Source: Campylorhamphus procurvoides (Eukaryota; Chordata; Aves; Passeriformes; Dendrocolaptidae). From it: a stretch of 64,000 nucleotides of DNA. Below the pieces are notes generated by a model. The model saw only the letters and a program-made list of their open reading frames with translations. It made no database searches and had not been told where the DNA came from. The translations under genes were made by a program, and so were the position numbers. The stretch lies in the NCBI GenBank assembly GCA_013396655.1, contig WBMV01000073.1, positions 959,792-1,023,791 of the forward strand. The letters are read 5' to 3'. Shown here piece by piece: positions 24,401 to 39,400 of this stretch (positions are counted from its first letter, which is position 1; each line of letters begins with the position of its first letter).

Positions 24401-27400
24401 GGTGATCCTGCTGTGCAGAGCAGGCTGTGCAGTCTGTGCAGTGCACGCTGACTGTATAGCCTGGCATCTCCTGCCTGGCAGGCCAGGGAAGAAGGGGCTG
24501 CAGCTGGAGGAGGCTCAGCTCTTTGGCTGTGTCTCCTAGAAATCAGCAGTGGTAAAGGAGTCCTTGCAAGGCGTCAGAGAGCACTGATTGCAGGGCAGCG
24601 TCCATACAGAGAAATCAGCCCTTACTTTCCACCCAGCACCTGGAACATCAGTGTGGCCCAATTATCTTCCCTCAGCTCTTATTTTTAGCTGGGGTATGTG
24701 TTTTTTCTCATGGTGGGGCATTCAGGACTATAGACACAGTGGAGTTTGGGCAGCCCTCATAGCCCAAGGGTGCCCCAGGGAGGTTAGCAAAGGGCCATAT
24801 CCGACTGGGGGGGGTTCAAAGGCAGAAGCTGTGACCCTGATACCTTTTTCTCTTCCAGAGATGTATCAGTTCAGCATTGTCGAAACAGCTCCCGTGGGCA
24901 CTGCCATTGGGAGGGTGAAGGCTGAGGACTCTGATGTCGGGGAGAACACAGACATGACATATCAAGTGAAGGATGAGGAAGGGGTGGAGATGTTCAAAGT
25001 CACCACGGACAGCAATACCCAAGAGGCAATCATCACAGTGCAGAAGGTGAGAGATGAGGAGGGCTAGTTGGGTGGGGATAGCACAGGTCCCTGGGAGGGC
25101 CCTTTTCTCTGGGGACTGCTGCTGTTGCATTTGAGCTGAAGCAAATGCTCCTCCGAATGCTGCTCTAGCAGTAGTAGTTGTATTTTTGTGCCTGCTGATT
25201 CAGAGAGAGACCTGTCTCTGCTCTGCCTGGATGGCAAAATGCAGAGCAGTGTCTGGCAGGAGAGACTGAAAAGGAGCAGCACATGAAGCCTGCTGGAGTC
25301 CCCTGGTATGGCTCAGGGGTGGCAGTGAAGCAACAGACTGTGCGGAGGGGACACCATGGGTAGAGCTACAGAGACGAGTGCTTAGAGCTGTTATTGATAG
25401 CACCTGTTAGGGGAGAAAAATGTCCACCTAATTCCTGTACCTGACCAACAGCACTTTGACTGTATCTGCTTTCAGTGGCAAAAACAATCAAGCAAATACT
25501 TGGAGCAGGCAGGAAAGAATGATTGTTCTCCAAGGCCATTGTATGCAGCTTGCCTCCCCTGTAGAAATAAGAGCGGAGTGATTAATGATCAGAACTCGCT
25601 CATGTGCAGCACACACTGTGCTGTCTTCCCAGTGAATCCTGCCTGCCCACAGCCTGGGTTCCCTGTTGGGGGCCCTGGGGGGAGTGAGCTGGAGGCTTCC
25701 CCTTCCTCCTGCACTGTCAGTGGGAGTGCTGCTGACAGGAGGGCAAGGCAGCAGCCCCCAGGCTCTTTCAGAGGCACTGCCTGGGAGCAGATGGTGTTAG
25801 GGGCTCTAGTGCTGCCCTGATGTCGCTGGTGAAGGAAGGGCAGCAGAGGGGTTCCTTAGGCTGGCTGTGGCTTACCCTCTTCCCTTGTGCCAGCCTCTGG
25901 ACTACGAGTCAAAAAAAGTGCATACTGTCGTGGTGGAGGCTCTCAACAAGTTTGTGGACCCGCGGTTCGTGGACCTGGGCACCTTTCGGGACCAGACCAT
26001 CGTGAGGGTCTCAGTGTTGGACGTCGATGAGCCCCCTGAGTTCCGGCCCCCCTCCAACCTGATGGAGGTCCAGGAGGATGCACACGTTGGCTCTGTCGTG
26101 GGGGTGGTCACTGCCCTTGACCCGGACACAGCGAACCACCCTGTCCGGTAAAGCAGCTGTCTGAACCTCGCATCATCCTCCCTCCAGTGGTGGGCATGGG
26201 GTCACCTGCAAGGGACACACCTGGCCTGGGGGGGCTTGTGGCTGGGACAGAGGAGGTGGGGAAGTGCAGGTAAAGGTGGCAAGTGCTGCATGTATGGCCA
26301 AGTGTGTGAGTGTCTCATGGGACAGGCAGATGGCAGGTGAGTGGCAGCCTGTACACAAACAAGTGCAGCCATCTCGCAGGTGACAGATACATCACTGACA
26401 GGTTTGTGAGTGCAAGGGAGGGTCAGGGAAGGTGGCTTGGGTGATGTTTGCATGTCCTTGCTGCTGACAGCAAGGTATCTGCAGTGGTGCCTGATACGGG
26501 CCAGGCTACAGGAGTGGCAGGAGGACAGTGTTGACGGATGATAAATGAGGTGAGGCTTGCGAGGTGCAGAGCCACAGCCTGGCTGTGTGTGCGTGCAAGT
26601 GTGCATAGGATCAAAGATCAGAGGAGTTTATATTTGGGCAGGGGACATAATCCAGGCAGCAGCTTATCTGCACAGGACATTTCCCATTTCCATTTAATTT
26701 GTGGCTAAAGAGATTGTTACCTTGTTAAATTGTTATTACCTAAGGCACAAAGCAGCCTTCTGGCTCTGCCAACTGGCCTGAGTCATGAGCAGTTGGGTTG
26801 GAAATCTGGTGTTCAGAAAACATCCTCAACGTGTGGAAAATTTCCTTGAAATGTGTGTTCTGGTGCCAGGTGCCGACGGGGCTGCAGACACCCGCAGAGC
26901 CACTCACTTCCAGGGAGCAGCAGTGGCTTTGCACTGAGAGCTCTGCAGGGAGCAATCACCACAGTGATAGACTGGGAGGAACAGGGACATGGGGTGGAGT
27001 GGGACAGGCCAGGGAGGGCTCAGTTACAGCACTGCTCACATTTGATGGGTGCCTGCTCAGGGCACTGAGCTCAGTGCAGCCGTGGGGAACACCCCATTTC
27101 ACAGTAGGGTGAGGAGGGATCTCCTGATCTTCGTGGAAATGAAGACTGAGATAGTTAAAAGCTCAGAAAAGAATTTGCACATGGAAAGCTGCCATCTACA
27201 GATGCCTAGCAGCTAGCAGAGAGTACTGTGTCATAGAGCTGGATTCTGAAAGTTGACTTTGGGGTGAATGTGGATTAAATCAGCCTTGGCGTGCCAAGAA
27301 CTGTATATGTGAGTGCTGCACCACTTGCACTAGTGGGTGCTGACTGTTGGATGTGTTCTTAACACACCTCTGCTCACCCTGGGTGACTCTGCAGTCCCTC

Positions 27401-30400
27401 TCTAGTCAGACTGTGTGTCTGATTTCTTTCTTTGCAGCCCCTGCGTGTGTGGCTGTCCACTCACACCCTTCAGGACCATGGTCTGTCCACGTATCTGTGT
27501 GTGTGTGCATGTGCTTTTTTCACTTGACTATTTCTAGCAGTGCTACAGAACATAGATTTTTATTTTCTGATCTGTAATTGTAGAAAAGGGGCCTTGGGGA
27601 CAGAACTATTCTTATTCTTGTTTTTTCGTGTTCTTCATGCTGCTTCCCTGTGGAGCTTGCTGTTTTGTTTGCAGACATACCAAAAGAAAGCAGGGGAGGG
27701 AGGCTCTCTACTGCTGTGCAGAGGGCTGTGGAAACTTGAACCATAGAGAAGCAGGCTCAAGCACTACATAGGAGCAAGATAGTTAGAGCCCAAACTTTGC
27801 TTTGGGAGTCTCTCCTACAGTGAGCTCAGTGCCAGACTAGGCAATGCCTTGTGCTCAGGCATGACCCAGCCAACAGGACTCCCAGGCATCTGCTGCAGCT
27901 TGGGAATTGCCATGTGTTTTCCCTTGTCAGGCTTGATGCATTCAAATACATGTCCTCCCTGCAGCTATCCCCAGGCAGGTGGCACATCCTGTGTCCCCCA
28001 TGCTCCCATGGGGCACTTGGTCTCTATGTGTTCATCCCTTCACTCCCTCTGTGCCTGCAGTCCCTGCTGTCAGGAGCTGTGGCAGTGCAGCTGGGTGAGC
28101 CTTCCCAGCCATTTTAACATGTACCAAGTGGAGATGCAGGTTGATGTTGGTCCTGCTGATGCAGCACCAATGCAGGAGGAAGGTGCAGTTGAATCTCTTC
28201 TGCTTTCCTGTCCTCTGGCTAGCCAGTTAATTTAATAAACTACTTTGCTGCGTAGGCAGCTGTTCACAGCTTCAAAGTGGTGAACAGACATTAATGCCAG
28301 CACCCTGCAGCACCAGGATGTGACACTTACCCGTCAGCAGGATATGGCAGTAAGTCACCTCGTGTTTCAAGTCTGCTGCTCCAGAGTAGTTGCAAGAAGC
28401 CAGCACTTGTACTTCACCTCTGATACATTGGAGAGCAACTGGCCCTGACAGCATGACCAGCATTTGATCCTCGGCTCCTTGAAGTTCGTGTGAACCCTTT
28501 GAAGTTGCTGCAGTTCAGTGGATCCCTTTAACTTTCTGCTCCTCATCTGCCAGAGGTGGGAGCAGAGGCACGACTGTGCTGCTGCAGTGGCTGCTCTCCT
28601 GGACTCTGGTCTGTGTGTTGGCTCTGCCTGTAAATAGGAGAGAGCCACAACCTCCTGTCATATCGAGATGCACTTTCCCCTTGAGGCAGGAAAGAACAAG
28701 GATTGCCAGAGACAGCAGAGCAGAAATCAGCTCTGTCAGGGTTTCCAGGTCCTGCTGACACCAGGCTGCCAGTAACTAGGTTTGGGAGGTATTTTTAGCC
28801 AAATGGGAAGGGAGGTGCCCTTGGCTCTTTGTTTTCAGCCCCAGGCCAGCACGAACAAGGCTGTGTGAGCTTGCTGTGCTGCCCAAAGCAGCTGCCAGAG
28901 GCAGATTGCAGCCTGGTGGCTCCCCTGCCCTCCTGGTGATCCACATGTCCCACAGAACGTGACCATTTGGTTTGAGAACAAATCCCTTCCCACAAGCTGG
29001 GCTGGATTGCAGTGATCTCTTACAAAGATGTGAGGGCTGAAGAGGTGTCCAGCTCCCTTGTTCTTGGGGGACAGTCCCTGAGGCACTGCCTGCTGCCCCA
29101 CTCCAGTTGCACATGGCTGCAGAGCCCCTGTCAGCTCCTTCCCTTGGGTAGGAGGAAAGCCAGGGCACCCAGATTGCATCCCATATCTCAGAGACGGTCA
29201 CCCTCCCAGTGGCATCAAAGGGAGCCCTGCTGAGCTCAGCATGGCTGAGGGACTCCATGAACCCTTGGGGGCACAAAACCCGCTGTGGTATTGGTGTGAG
29301 AAATGCCCTTCTAAAGGTCCAGTTCCTTTTATTTTATTCCATCCTTGGTTTTTTTGTCTATCAAAAGCTAGGACTGTTCCTTTTCAGAACAAATGTAGTT
29401 TCCAGTTGGCTTTTTGGCTTTAGCTGTGTATTTTCTGGGCGTAGTGCAGTTTTTCTCAGCTGAGTCTTTGTATGAAGTAATACAGTGATAGACTGTCTGT
29501 GTATATGAGGCTGTTTGTATGGGAGCCTTTTGTTTCTTTCTCTGCAGCGGGAGCCTGTGCTCTGATTGTGTGCATTCCAGGCTTTATCAGCCCTGGGAAG
29601 ATGTTGCTTGGGATTTAAGGTTCTCAGAGATATTCTTGTTTGGCATTCACCAAATCCAGAGACACGTGTTGGACATGGGCATTTTATAGACTCCAAGAGC
29701 ACAGCAAGAACTACAACCTGCTTCAACAAAAAGGGAGAGGAGGAAAAACCAAACACAACAAAAAGCTTTTCACACAGTGTTTGAAAAGCTCCCTATTAAC
29801 AAAACACATGCCATAAAATGTGCTTGTTGTTGCGTTTGGGGGAGAAGCGAAACAAACTGCTTGAGAAATGCATTCATGAGAAAGATGAGCACGAAGAAAG
29901 CTGTTGAAATTAAACAGTCACTTGTAACATCCAAACCAACAGGCAGTGCCAGCAGAAAGAGAGGGAAATGGAGTACAAGGTCCGCATCCCAATCAGAGCT
30001 GGGGACTGCAGATCCAGATACAGAGCACCAGCTGCAGGATGAGCATAGGTCCTGTGTCTGAGTACCTGGAGGATGAGGGATTAAATGCTGCCTCTTCCCA
30101 GGTGAGAAACACAGTTTGATTTCAGTGGGATGGGTGAATATGAAGCTGGATGAGTAGAGGTGGAGAGACTGATTGGTGAAGGTCATATTGCACAAAATGA
30201 TGGGAGTGAGTGCAGTGGAGAGCTGCTCACTCCAGCACGAGATGAGGCATAAGCTGTTGGAAGGTGAGGTCTGTTGTGTGATGTGCAGCTCTCAGCGGCT
30301 TATGGCTGTGACTTTGGGGCCAAGGTAGCATGCCAGGCACCATCTCCCTCCCCAGTGCATTGCTGAGGAGGTAGTAATTCTTTGTAGCAGTGGTGACAAA

Positions 30401-33400
30401 AGGATCAGATTTGTGGTTTGGTTTGTGCCTGGCCGTGGGGTACAGGCAGTCTGTCGTCAGCAGACCATTCAGAAGTGACAGAACCTCGACAGCAAAACAA
30501 TGAGAAGCATAAGAATAGGTTCCTGGTGGCATGACATGAAGGACTCCCTGCCATCCTCCTGCCCTCCAGCCAGTGGGCAGAGCTGTCAGGTGTCCAGGAT
30601 CAGGATGCCTTCCATCACTAACTGGGTTTTTCTGTATAGATTTTTTTTTGCAGGCATGTCTGTTTATGCAGCAATGACACAAGTGTGATCAAAACAGGCA
30701 TGTGCTTACTCAAAAAGCAGAGAAGTTGTGGGGAGCATGAAGTACCATCTTGAACTTAACAGTATGAAAAAGTGGAATGGAAGGCAGGACATGTTTGAGG
30801 TCAGCTCATGTGGGAGAACAATGAAAACTGTTATGTAAATACATCAGTTATGCTATTAGTAAGGTGTTGGGTGTTGTGATCCCAGTTTCTTTTTTTCCTC
30901 TTTCCAGCAGAACATTGGACTGATGTACAATTCAGGGTAGCCAGACCTCTCCTTTCCCTTTGCAGTGAGCGAGCACAGAGTGGATGAGAGGCTGTGGTAT
31001 GTGCCAAGACAGTGTCACTGGCTCTTCTGGAACTGGCTGTGTGCCTGTAGAGACTCTGCTTCCAGCTGGGAGTTGGGGTGGAAAACACAGGCAGTCCTTG
31101 GCAGTTGTTTTGAAGATGCCTGAGCTTTTACCTGGCTTTTGTGTGACACATGTCCATCACCCCTAGATGCAAGGGGGGAGGAGGCCACATAGGTGCAGAA
31201 TGTGCTAGAATGTGGCTGTGTGCAAGTGCAGTTTGGATAGTGACTTCTGAATGTCTTTCTTTAGCTACAAGCAAATGTTGTATTTTCTCTCTCATTCTCC
31301 CATCTGTCTGAAAGGGAGAGAGCTAGGGAATGTAATCTGGAACTGTATAAGACACTAAATAGCATAGGAATGTCTTTGTTTGTGCCTCCATCAGAGATGG
31401 AGCTGTGTGGATGGACAGTGGCTCTGCAGGAAGCACTCCCATCTGCTGGTCCCCTCCCAGGACATGGGGCAGAACAGCACAGGGCCATTGGTGGTCGTCC
31501 TTGCATGCAGAAGGTGAGCTGGTGCTCCTCAGCTGTGTGGATGATGGACCCACAGACCACAGCTGGACTGTGGTTCCAGACACAAGCCCTTGGAAAAGCT
31601 GCCCTGCAGTAAGCAGGGCACTTCTCCTGTCCTGAACCTGCTGCTAGCCTGGAGCCTGTCCTGCTCTCCTCCTGTCCAGTGGGGCCTCTCAGTACTGTCC
31701 TACCTCCTCAGCTTTCTAGTTTGCTTTGCCCCTACGTTTATCTTCGTTCTGTGGTTGGACATGTGACTGAAGGCTTTAATTTATTCACAGCCCTCCTTTT
31801 GGTAATTTATCCTTTGTACTCTTTGCTGTCTTGTATTATTTAATTCTGTGAAGCACTCTGGGATTCAGTGTGTGTGAAAGATGCTGTACACAATAACATT
31901 ATGCTGTATTGTTTGTGATTTGCAGGCCTTCTGGATTTCTAATTCTGATTGCAGTGGTGGTGCGTGTTATTTGTGCTGTGGCTGTGCTCAAGGGCCTCAG
32001 CTGGATTGGACTTCCCTTCCACCCCTTCCCCCAGGAGCTCACATCTCATTGTGCCCTGATTTAATGTTGGTTTCCTTAATTCTGTGTGTAACAGTTGGGA
32101 ATCATGCCACTGGTACACGTGTGAGCTTGTGGTGTGGTGGTGAAAGCATGGGGCTAAACCTGGTGCATGAGTCCTTGGGAGCTTTGGGGTTGCTCTCAGG
32201 GAGAGGTGGGAATCGTGTTCTCTGGAGGTGGCACAGGGAGTATTTGGGCTCCCCCACTCAGGGAGTGGGCTATTTGGGACAGGACTGGAGCAGCTGAAGG
32301 AGAAGAGTTAGAGCTGCCTGTGACGGGTCTTGGCTGAGCAGCTGGAGCAGCTCTTCAGTCTGTTCCTTTTTGAAAGTGGGAAGCTCAAAATAGGGCAAAA
32401 CTTGGGGCTGCTGGCCTGATGTGCTGTGTTGATGGGGGGATGCTGGCTGCTGCCCACCTCTCTGCTGCCGGGATTGCTGCACCAGTTGCACTGGTTCAGA
32501 CTGGGTGCAGAGGAGACCTCGTCACTTGTGCCTGCTGTAGCTGCAGTTCAGGTGTCCACAGGTCTGGCTCACATGTGCTGCTGTGCTGAACTCCAGGTGT
32601 CACACTTAGGAGGATGTGGCAGGATCAGGACAGAGGGCAGTAAGTGAGCCCCTTGAGCAGGGGTGCTCACCTTTGGTTTGAGTTTGTGCTTTTGCTAAAC
32701 CTACAGCTCTGAAGCTTCCCAGAGTCCTGAGTGAAGTTATAGCCCACAATTTTCTATTTCACTGTCTATCCAGAGCATAAGGTTCCCATCAGAGCAGGTT
32801 TTTCCCCTTGTCCACAGTCTGTGCACAGTTCCGCTTTATGCATCGAAAGCCACGCTTCAATTTTACTTGAGAGTTCTGGGCTTTCAGCCCAGTGGAAATG
32901 TGGCCTTCCTGTACCATCCTGCAGCACAGGATGATGGGAGCCTGTTGTGTTCGATTCTGGTACTTGTGGGGCTGATGGTGAGGGTGGGCTTGGCACATCC
33001 AGCTGCTCACAGTTTCCTCTTTTGCCTGGTCCCAGGTATGCCATCGACCGCAGCACGGATACCGAGAGGATCTTTGACATCGATGCCAAAACAGGTGCTA
33101 TTGTGACAGGAAAGGTTCTGGACCGGGAGACAGCAGGGTGGCACAACATCACTGTCCTGGCGATGGAAGCAGGTGAGATGGAGGAGTGCTGTGTGGAGCA
33201 GAGAGTCCATGCAGAACTGGAGTGGGGCAGAGGGAGAAATAAGGGTGCTGAGGTGCAGGGGTGGCCAAGACGTAAGTGTTAATCAATGCTGAAGTAAAAA
33301 AATTAAATGCAGCAGCGCTGAGTCTGACATCTCCCTAGACAACCTAAAAATACTCTGCCAGACTTGAGCATTAATAAGGGAGCATGGTCGAATAGTATAT

Positions 33401-36400
33401 TTGATGAACACTAATCAAATTTGTGTTATCTATGCGCCATCTCTGCCAGTCATCCCTGCACAGCTCGTTCCCTGCAGTCACACCTGCTGAGTGGCACTGG
33501 GGGCTCCCGGGGGGGGGCTGTGTTCACATCACCTGCATCCCCCTGGAACAGCCATGTGCTGCCTGTGGATGTCCCATCAAATGGAGCCCTGTGACACCGG
33601 ATGGCTGTCAGCACTCACTTCTGCTGGGGCTCAGTGTTTGGCATTCGCAGGCTGTACCTGCACCTGGGTTTGTAGCTCTGGATGCCTCCTCTGCCCTTGG
33701 GATGGTGCAGGCTTGGCACACAGGGAGTGGATGCAAGGTCCCAGCACTGCAGCAGTGGGAAGGGACTATGGGGGAAGAATGTCCCAGGTGTCACGCTGGG
33801 AAACAGAAAGGCATTACCATATTCTTCCAAGTTTTCCATATTTTGGATGTGCAAGTCACCAGGGCAGCCTGGGCCCTGCTGTGCTCTGCCTCCCACCCCA
33901 CAGTAGGTACCAGGGAAATGCCATGGCTGCAGAGCACCTCCTGATACCTGCTGATGTGTGCCAAGACCTGTCTGTGAGCAGGAGCCTTCCCCAGGCTTTG
34001 CTCCAGGAGATCCTCAGGAGTTCTGGTTCCCGGTTCTTTGCTCGTTCTTGAGCATTGACAGGGCTGTTCATGTTCAAGGAGCTGGGTCAGGGCCTGACTT
34101 GGGTTCCAGAGGTAAGATCCTGCCACCTACTCTAGTCAGGCAAGGACACAGCCCCCGTGGCCCCAGGAGAGGAGGGGTCAGTGGCCCTGGCCAGACCCTC
34201 TGCTGCCCTAAGAGGATGTCTTTGGCTCTGCTGCTTGTCCCAGCCCCTCTCTGCTGACACTCTGTGCCAGCTGACCAGGGTGACCCTGCACTCTGTCACT
34301 GTCGTGAGCCCTGCCTGGCATGGAGATGGGCAGGAGTGTTGGCACTGCTTGGCCATGTTGGAGGGAGGGCAGCCTGTCCTGGGGGCTCCATGGGGAGGCT
34401 CTGCAGGGAAGAGGGGATGGCGGCATTGCAGCACAACTCAGCATCCAGAGGAAACGTGAGGTGACAAGAATCAGAAGGACAATATTTACACGCAGGGGCT
34501 AGGATTTCAGAACAAGTCAGTAAATGCTGTGGTTCCCCTCTGGCAGGGAAGCCTGTCAGGCTGGATCGCTTCAAAAACCAGGGAGACTCTTCAGTGCTCT
34601 GACTTTTCCCGTGGTGAGCTCTGACTCATCCGTTTTAACTGCCCAGACATCCCTCCCAGTGACATTATCCTTAACGTTTTGTAATCATGAAATATTAATG
34701 ACTGATATTGAATTTAAAGTACAATTTATGTCTGAATCCTCTGGCGGAAAGGGCAGTTGTAAAGGTACAGCCTTCTGAGTGATGGAGGGGTTTTGGAGCA
34801 GGGCTGTACAGCAGCTGACAGACTGTGCCTGGTGAAGTGGGGTCAGCCACAGCAGTGGGAATGTGGGATGCAGGGCAGCTGGAATTCTCCATGCTGGCAT
34901 CAGCACAACCAGCAGTGCAGTTCCTGGCACACTGGTGTTGGGGGCCAGGGGTGCTGGCAGGGCCCTGTGGAGCTCAGGGTGCAGCTGGCTGCTGCAGGGT
35001 CTGCTGCACCAGGTTAGACCTTACCAACTCCAGCAGAGGCAAGTGGTAAAATATTCCCTTTCCTCAGTGAGATGTAAACTTGGCAGGAGGAGTGGAATGA
35101 GCCCACTGGGCACCCTGCTGCCCAGACATGTGCCTGGTGCCCTAGCTCATTGGGGATGGTGGGAACTCATGCCCATTGAATTCCCATAGTGCCAGGCTTG
35201 CTTGATTCCTGCAGTGCCAGGCACAAGGTGTTGCATCCCTGTGGCCTTCTCGAGCTGCCCTCCCAGTGTGCTGGCAGGGCTGTCCTGAGCAGGGTTTGAG
35301 TGCTGGTGGCTGGAGGGCAGCCAGCCCTCTGGCAATACTTGTTCCCACAGGCACCCTGTGGGGCTCAAGTAGCCCTGACCCTGGAGAGCCCTGTTCTGCA
35401 GCAGAGACCATGTCCAGGGTGCATGTCCCACCTGCAGATATCACAGAGTGCATTTGCCTCTGAGAGTGGTAACAAAAGCTGCAGAAGGTGCCTGGCTCTG
35501 CCCACGAGCCAGATGGGCTGCTGCAGGAGGAGGGGAGGCAGCTCTGCCCGCCCTGACCAGGCATCCCCAGCATGAGCTGCCTTGGCCAGCCAGGGACCAC
35601 TGGAGTGTTTGGCCTCGCAGCGTGGCAGCTGGCAGGAAACATGGGGGCTGTTCAGCTAATCTGGGCTGGGACCAGGCCAAGTGTTTCCACAGATAAATCT
35701 TCATCTTGCTCGCAAGCTGTTTACCTTCCTTGGGCTAATATTAGTGATTCTCTTCCTGTTTTCCTCTTTGCTCATGTAAAATGATGAGGCCTTGACTGCT
35801 GTGTCCACTGCTGGTAATTGAGATGATAAATCTTCCTGCTGGAGACTGGCTTTAATCAGAGCATTGTGTTTGGATGCGGTTTAATGACTCTCATGCTGCT
35901 GAGTTTGGGCAGGACTCAGGAGAGGTGAGAGCCATTTATATGTTACTTGGCTTAACTGCTGCTTCCACTTTGTATCCCCTCAGCTGGGAGCCACGTTCTC
36001 AGCTCCAGCCTCTGATGCAGCCACCTGTCAGATGAGCCATGCCCCTGCTCTCCTTGCCATCAGTGCTATGCTTTGTAGGCAGGAGCTGTACTAACACCTA
36101 CAAACCCACCCTGTGCTCCACAGCCGTGGCATCAGGGCTGGAGAGCTGAGTGGCCCATCCCAGTCTTCTGCATTTTGTTTTCCCAATTTGTTGCGGTAGC
36201 GAGGAATAAGTCCCCCTCCTGCCTCTTCTGGCTTCCTTACTAATGTAAAAATTTTGAATTCAGTATTATACTAGTTTGGTCTTGACAGAGAAGAGCAGGT
36301 CATACCCTATGCCCAGGATTGTCCCCAGTACTGCAGCTGCATGTGGCAGCCCATGGTCCCCTGGGCTCTTCTCAGACCCTTTCAGCATGTGTGCCTCAGC

Positions 36401-39400
36401 AAAGGCTGGATTTGGAGCTCCACAGGAAAGGTTTGGGTGTAAAAATGCAAAGTGCTTTATTGTGAGTTTGTGTGAGGGTTTAGAAGGGTAGTAGCTGGAT
36501 CCCAGCACAGTGGTAACCACGGGTTCCCTCATTTTGTGCCATGGCAGGGGCGGCTGAGCATCATCAGCCCCTTCCCATCCCTCTGAGCTGCTGCTGCAGA
36601 GCTCCAGTGTCGGTGAGCAGTTGCCCAGAGCTGCTCAGTGTTGGTCCTGTGGGCACTCAGTTGTCCACAGGTCAAGGAGAGGGCAAGTTGGCATTTTGCA
36701 TCCGAACATTTAAGATGAGAATATGGTCTGTTCAGGTTACTTTTGTGATGAATTAAATTAGGAAAAAATACTTTGGGATATGGCTGAAGAGTCAGCTGGC
36801 ACATTTGAGCCTTGGCCTGAGTGTTGCCATGCAGCAGGACTGTGACCATTCCCTGCTCCAGAGTCCTGACACTGCCTGTCCTGTCCAAGTGCTGCCTGTT
36901 TTGCCATGTGGCACCTGGGCATGGGAGGTCCAGCTGGCACTCAGTGCACACCCTGAACCACACGGGTGGTTGTGTTGAGGCAACTGCAGATGCAGCAGCA
37001 TGGAACTGCTGGGCAGGATTCCGTGCCCCACCCACGGCAGCTCCAGTGGCTCTGAAGTAATTCCTCCCATGTTGGCAAAGGCAGCTGTCAGTCACCAGCC
37101 TGGAGCTCCCATACTGCACAGCTGTGCTCCCAGCATCTCCCTCTTGTTCTATGTATTTTCCATGTCTCTTTCCTCAGTCTTTTCAGATTAATAGCATTCC
37201 AACTCCTGAAGGAAATGCAGAAAAACGGCATGTTTAATTTTAATTTAGGAAAGCGTTTAGGTAGCAGCCTAGTTTCCTCGCTGCTGTCAATCAGGTTTTC
37301 TCAAGGCTGACATCAATTAGTTTAAAAATATTGAATGTAATTTTGCCTGACACAACATATTGCAGCCACTGCAAAATATAATTTATTTTAGAAGAAGAAA
37401 TAATTAAACTAATTTGCATGTCAGTCAGCTGAGCTGGAGTACCGAGGAGAGATGCTGCAATGGAAGATGGCTTTTTTCCTTTCCAATTGCCCTCAGCCTG
37501 CACATGCCACCCTCACCTCAACCATGGGTCAGGTGTGGCTTGGCAGAGCCCTGTGAGGGCAGGTTCCTGCACCACCCACACAACAGCCTCATCCACTCCC
37601 TCTGCTGCTCTTCCAGCACTGGGACCTGCTTGCTGAGCCTTTGCTTGTGTTCTGGAGCACGTGTAGGGTGTGTGCACACAGGTAGAGAAAGCACAGGTCA
37701 GAGTTTCTGGCCTCGCAGACTTGAAGCATGCATTAGTCAAGTGCTTTGTGCCTTTCATCACAGATGTACTCCACCAATCTTAATCGCACTTCTGACTGTC
37801 ATAAATTCAGTTTACGCCATGCAGTTACAGAAAACGTATTTCAGATGTTTTGAAGATTACTTTTATCAAATACATCCAACCATTTTTCGTATCTCCTGCC
37901 CATAAATCCTGGTACTGGCTCAAAGGAAGAGAGAAGTTGATAAAGCATTTGAGGAACCTTTAAATATGCATTGTACAGCCAAAATGGAAAGAAGCTGATG
38001 TGTGCCTTGCTGGAAAGGTAGACAAGGGTGCAGTAGTTGTGTTTCTAACCTTGATGTTCTTGGACACATCAAATTTTAACCCTGTCACTGAGCCAGGAGT
38101 GAGTGTGAGCCTCAGGCATCAGCAGTCTTGGAAGGGGCAAAAGGAGAACTTCTGTATGACAGGGTGCATTTAGAAAGGTCACTGTGCTCTGCCCAGGGGA
38201 GCAGGACGTAAGCCACGGCTCAGGCAGGGGTCAGGGCAGGTGCCCAGCTCTGTGCTGAGGCTGTGGGTGACTCCGTTCACGTTCCTGGCAGCTGGGCTGG
38301 AGCTGTGGAAGAGCACGGACCTGTGGTTCTGCCTGTCTCTAAACATGCTGATCACGTCTCTCCTGAGGGTCTCTGGGAGGGGATCTTGAAGCAAAACTGC
38401 TGTGCTCAGGCTCCCCTGGGTATCCAGACCTGGCTCCTCAGAACCTCCATGGCACAAACCATCCCAACAGGTCCTGAGGAGGGTTTGGCAGCACTGGGGT
38501 TGGTTCCTGCTCACAGCTGGCTTGGTCAACTATGGAGTGCTGAGTGAGGAACTCCTCCTCTGGGTTGCAGTTAGGAAGAGGAAGAGATGGGGTCTTGGGC
38601 TCTTTCTCCCTTCAGGCTCTTTTTCTTCCCTTCTCTTTCTGCCTTTCCTCATCTTTCTGTCTGCAGTGCCAGCTTGCTCCAAAGCTGAGCAGCGGGGATG
38701 GTTATCCATCTGCCTGTGGGCCGAGGAGAGGGTGATAAGATGCTGTTGTCCTCCTTCTTGCAGGAATTGAACCCTTATTTCCTTCTGCTCATTTGTGGGC
38801 ATCAGGCATGCACCCCTCCGCCTCCCCAGGCTCCCTTCTCACCCTGCTGCCTCCCCCTTTCTTTCTGCCTGAAAGCAACTGCAGTTTATTTTGCTGCACC
38901 AACATGTCTTTTAAAATAACACATAGTTCCAGGCTTTTAGTCACGACTTCTGCCTCCCTCCCCCGAAAACAACCATCTAATCACCAGAGCAGCTGGTCTG
39001 GGTGAGAGGGAGTGATAACATGAGAACCGGGTGAAGGCAGCTCTGGGGAGGGGGCTTAGATTCTTGGCTAATTATGGAGCAGTGCTAAATCTCCTCTCCC
39101 CTGGGTCCTCTCCCACCTGATCTGCAGAGGCCAGTATTAATGTTATAGACAAACAGGCAGGAGAACTCTTGCCCGAGCGTGGAGAGAGGCATTAGTTCTG
39201 TCACAGGTGCAGCCTCTGGGTAAAACAGAGGAGATGGAGTAAGAGGGAGTTCTCATTTCTGGATGTGTATGAGGTGCTTCAGCAAACATCAGGCCCTCCA
39301 GAGTGATTTATAATCCTGTGGCACAGTCTCAGTATCCCTTGGCAGTATGTATGTGCACGGCAGTGACGCTGCAGTGACTGGAGGTTTAAACTCTGTCCCC

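Larger units (their letters stand above)
26148..33035 (+). other. CDH22 intron 6
   Basis: An intron of 6888 bp with donor GTAAAG and acceptor TGGTCCCAG. It holds AT-rich blocks and a likely L3-type LINE tail, listed separately. No nested gene was recognised. Confidence 0.85.
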
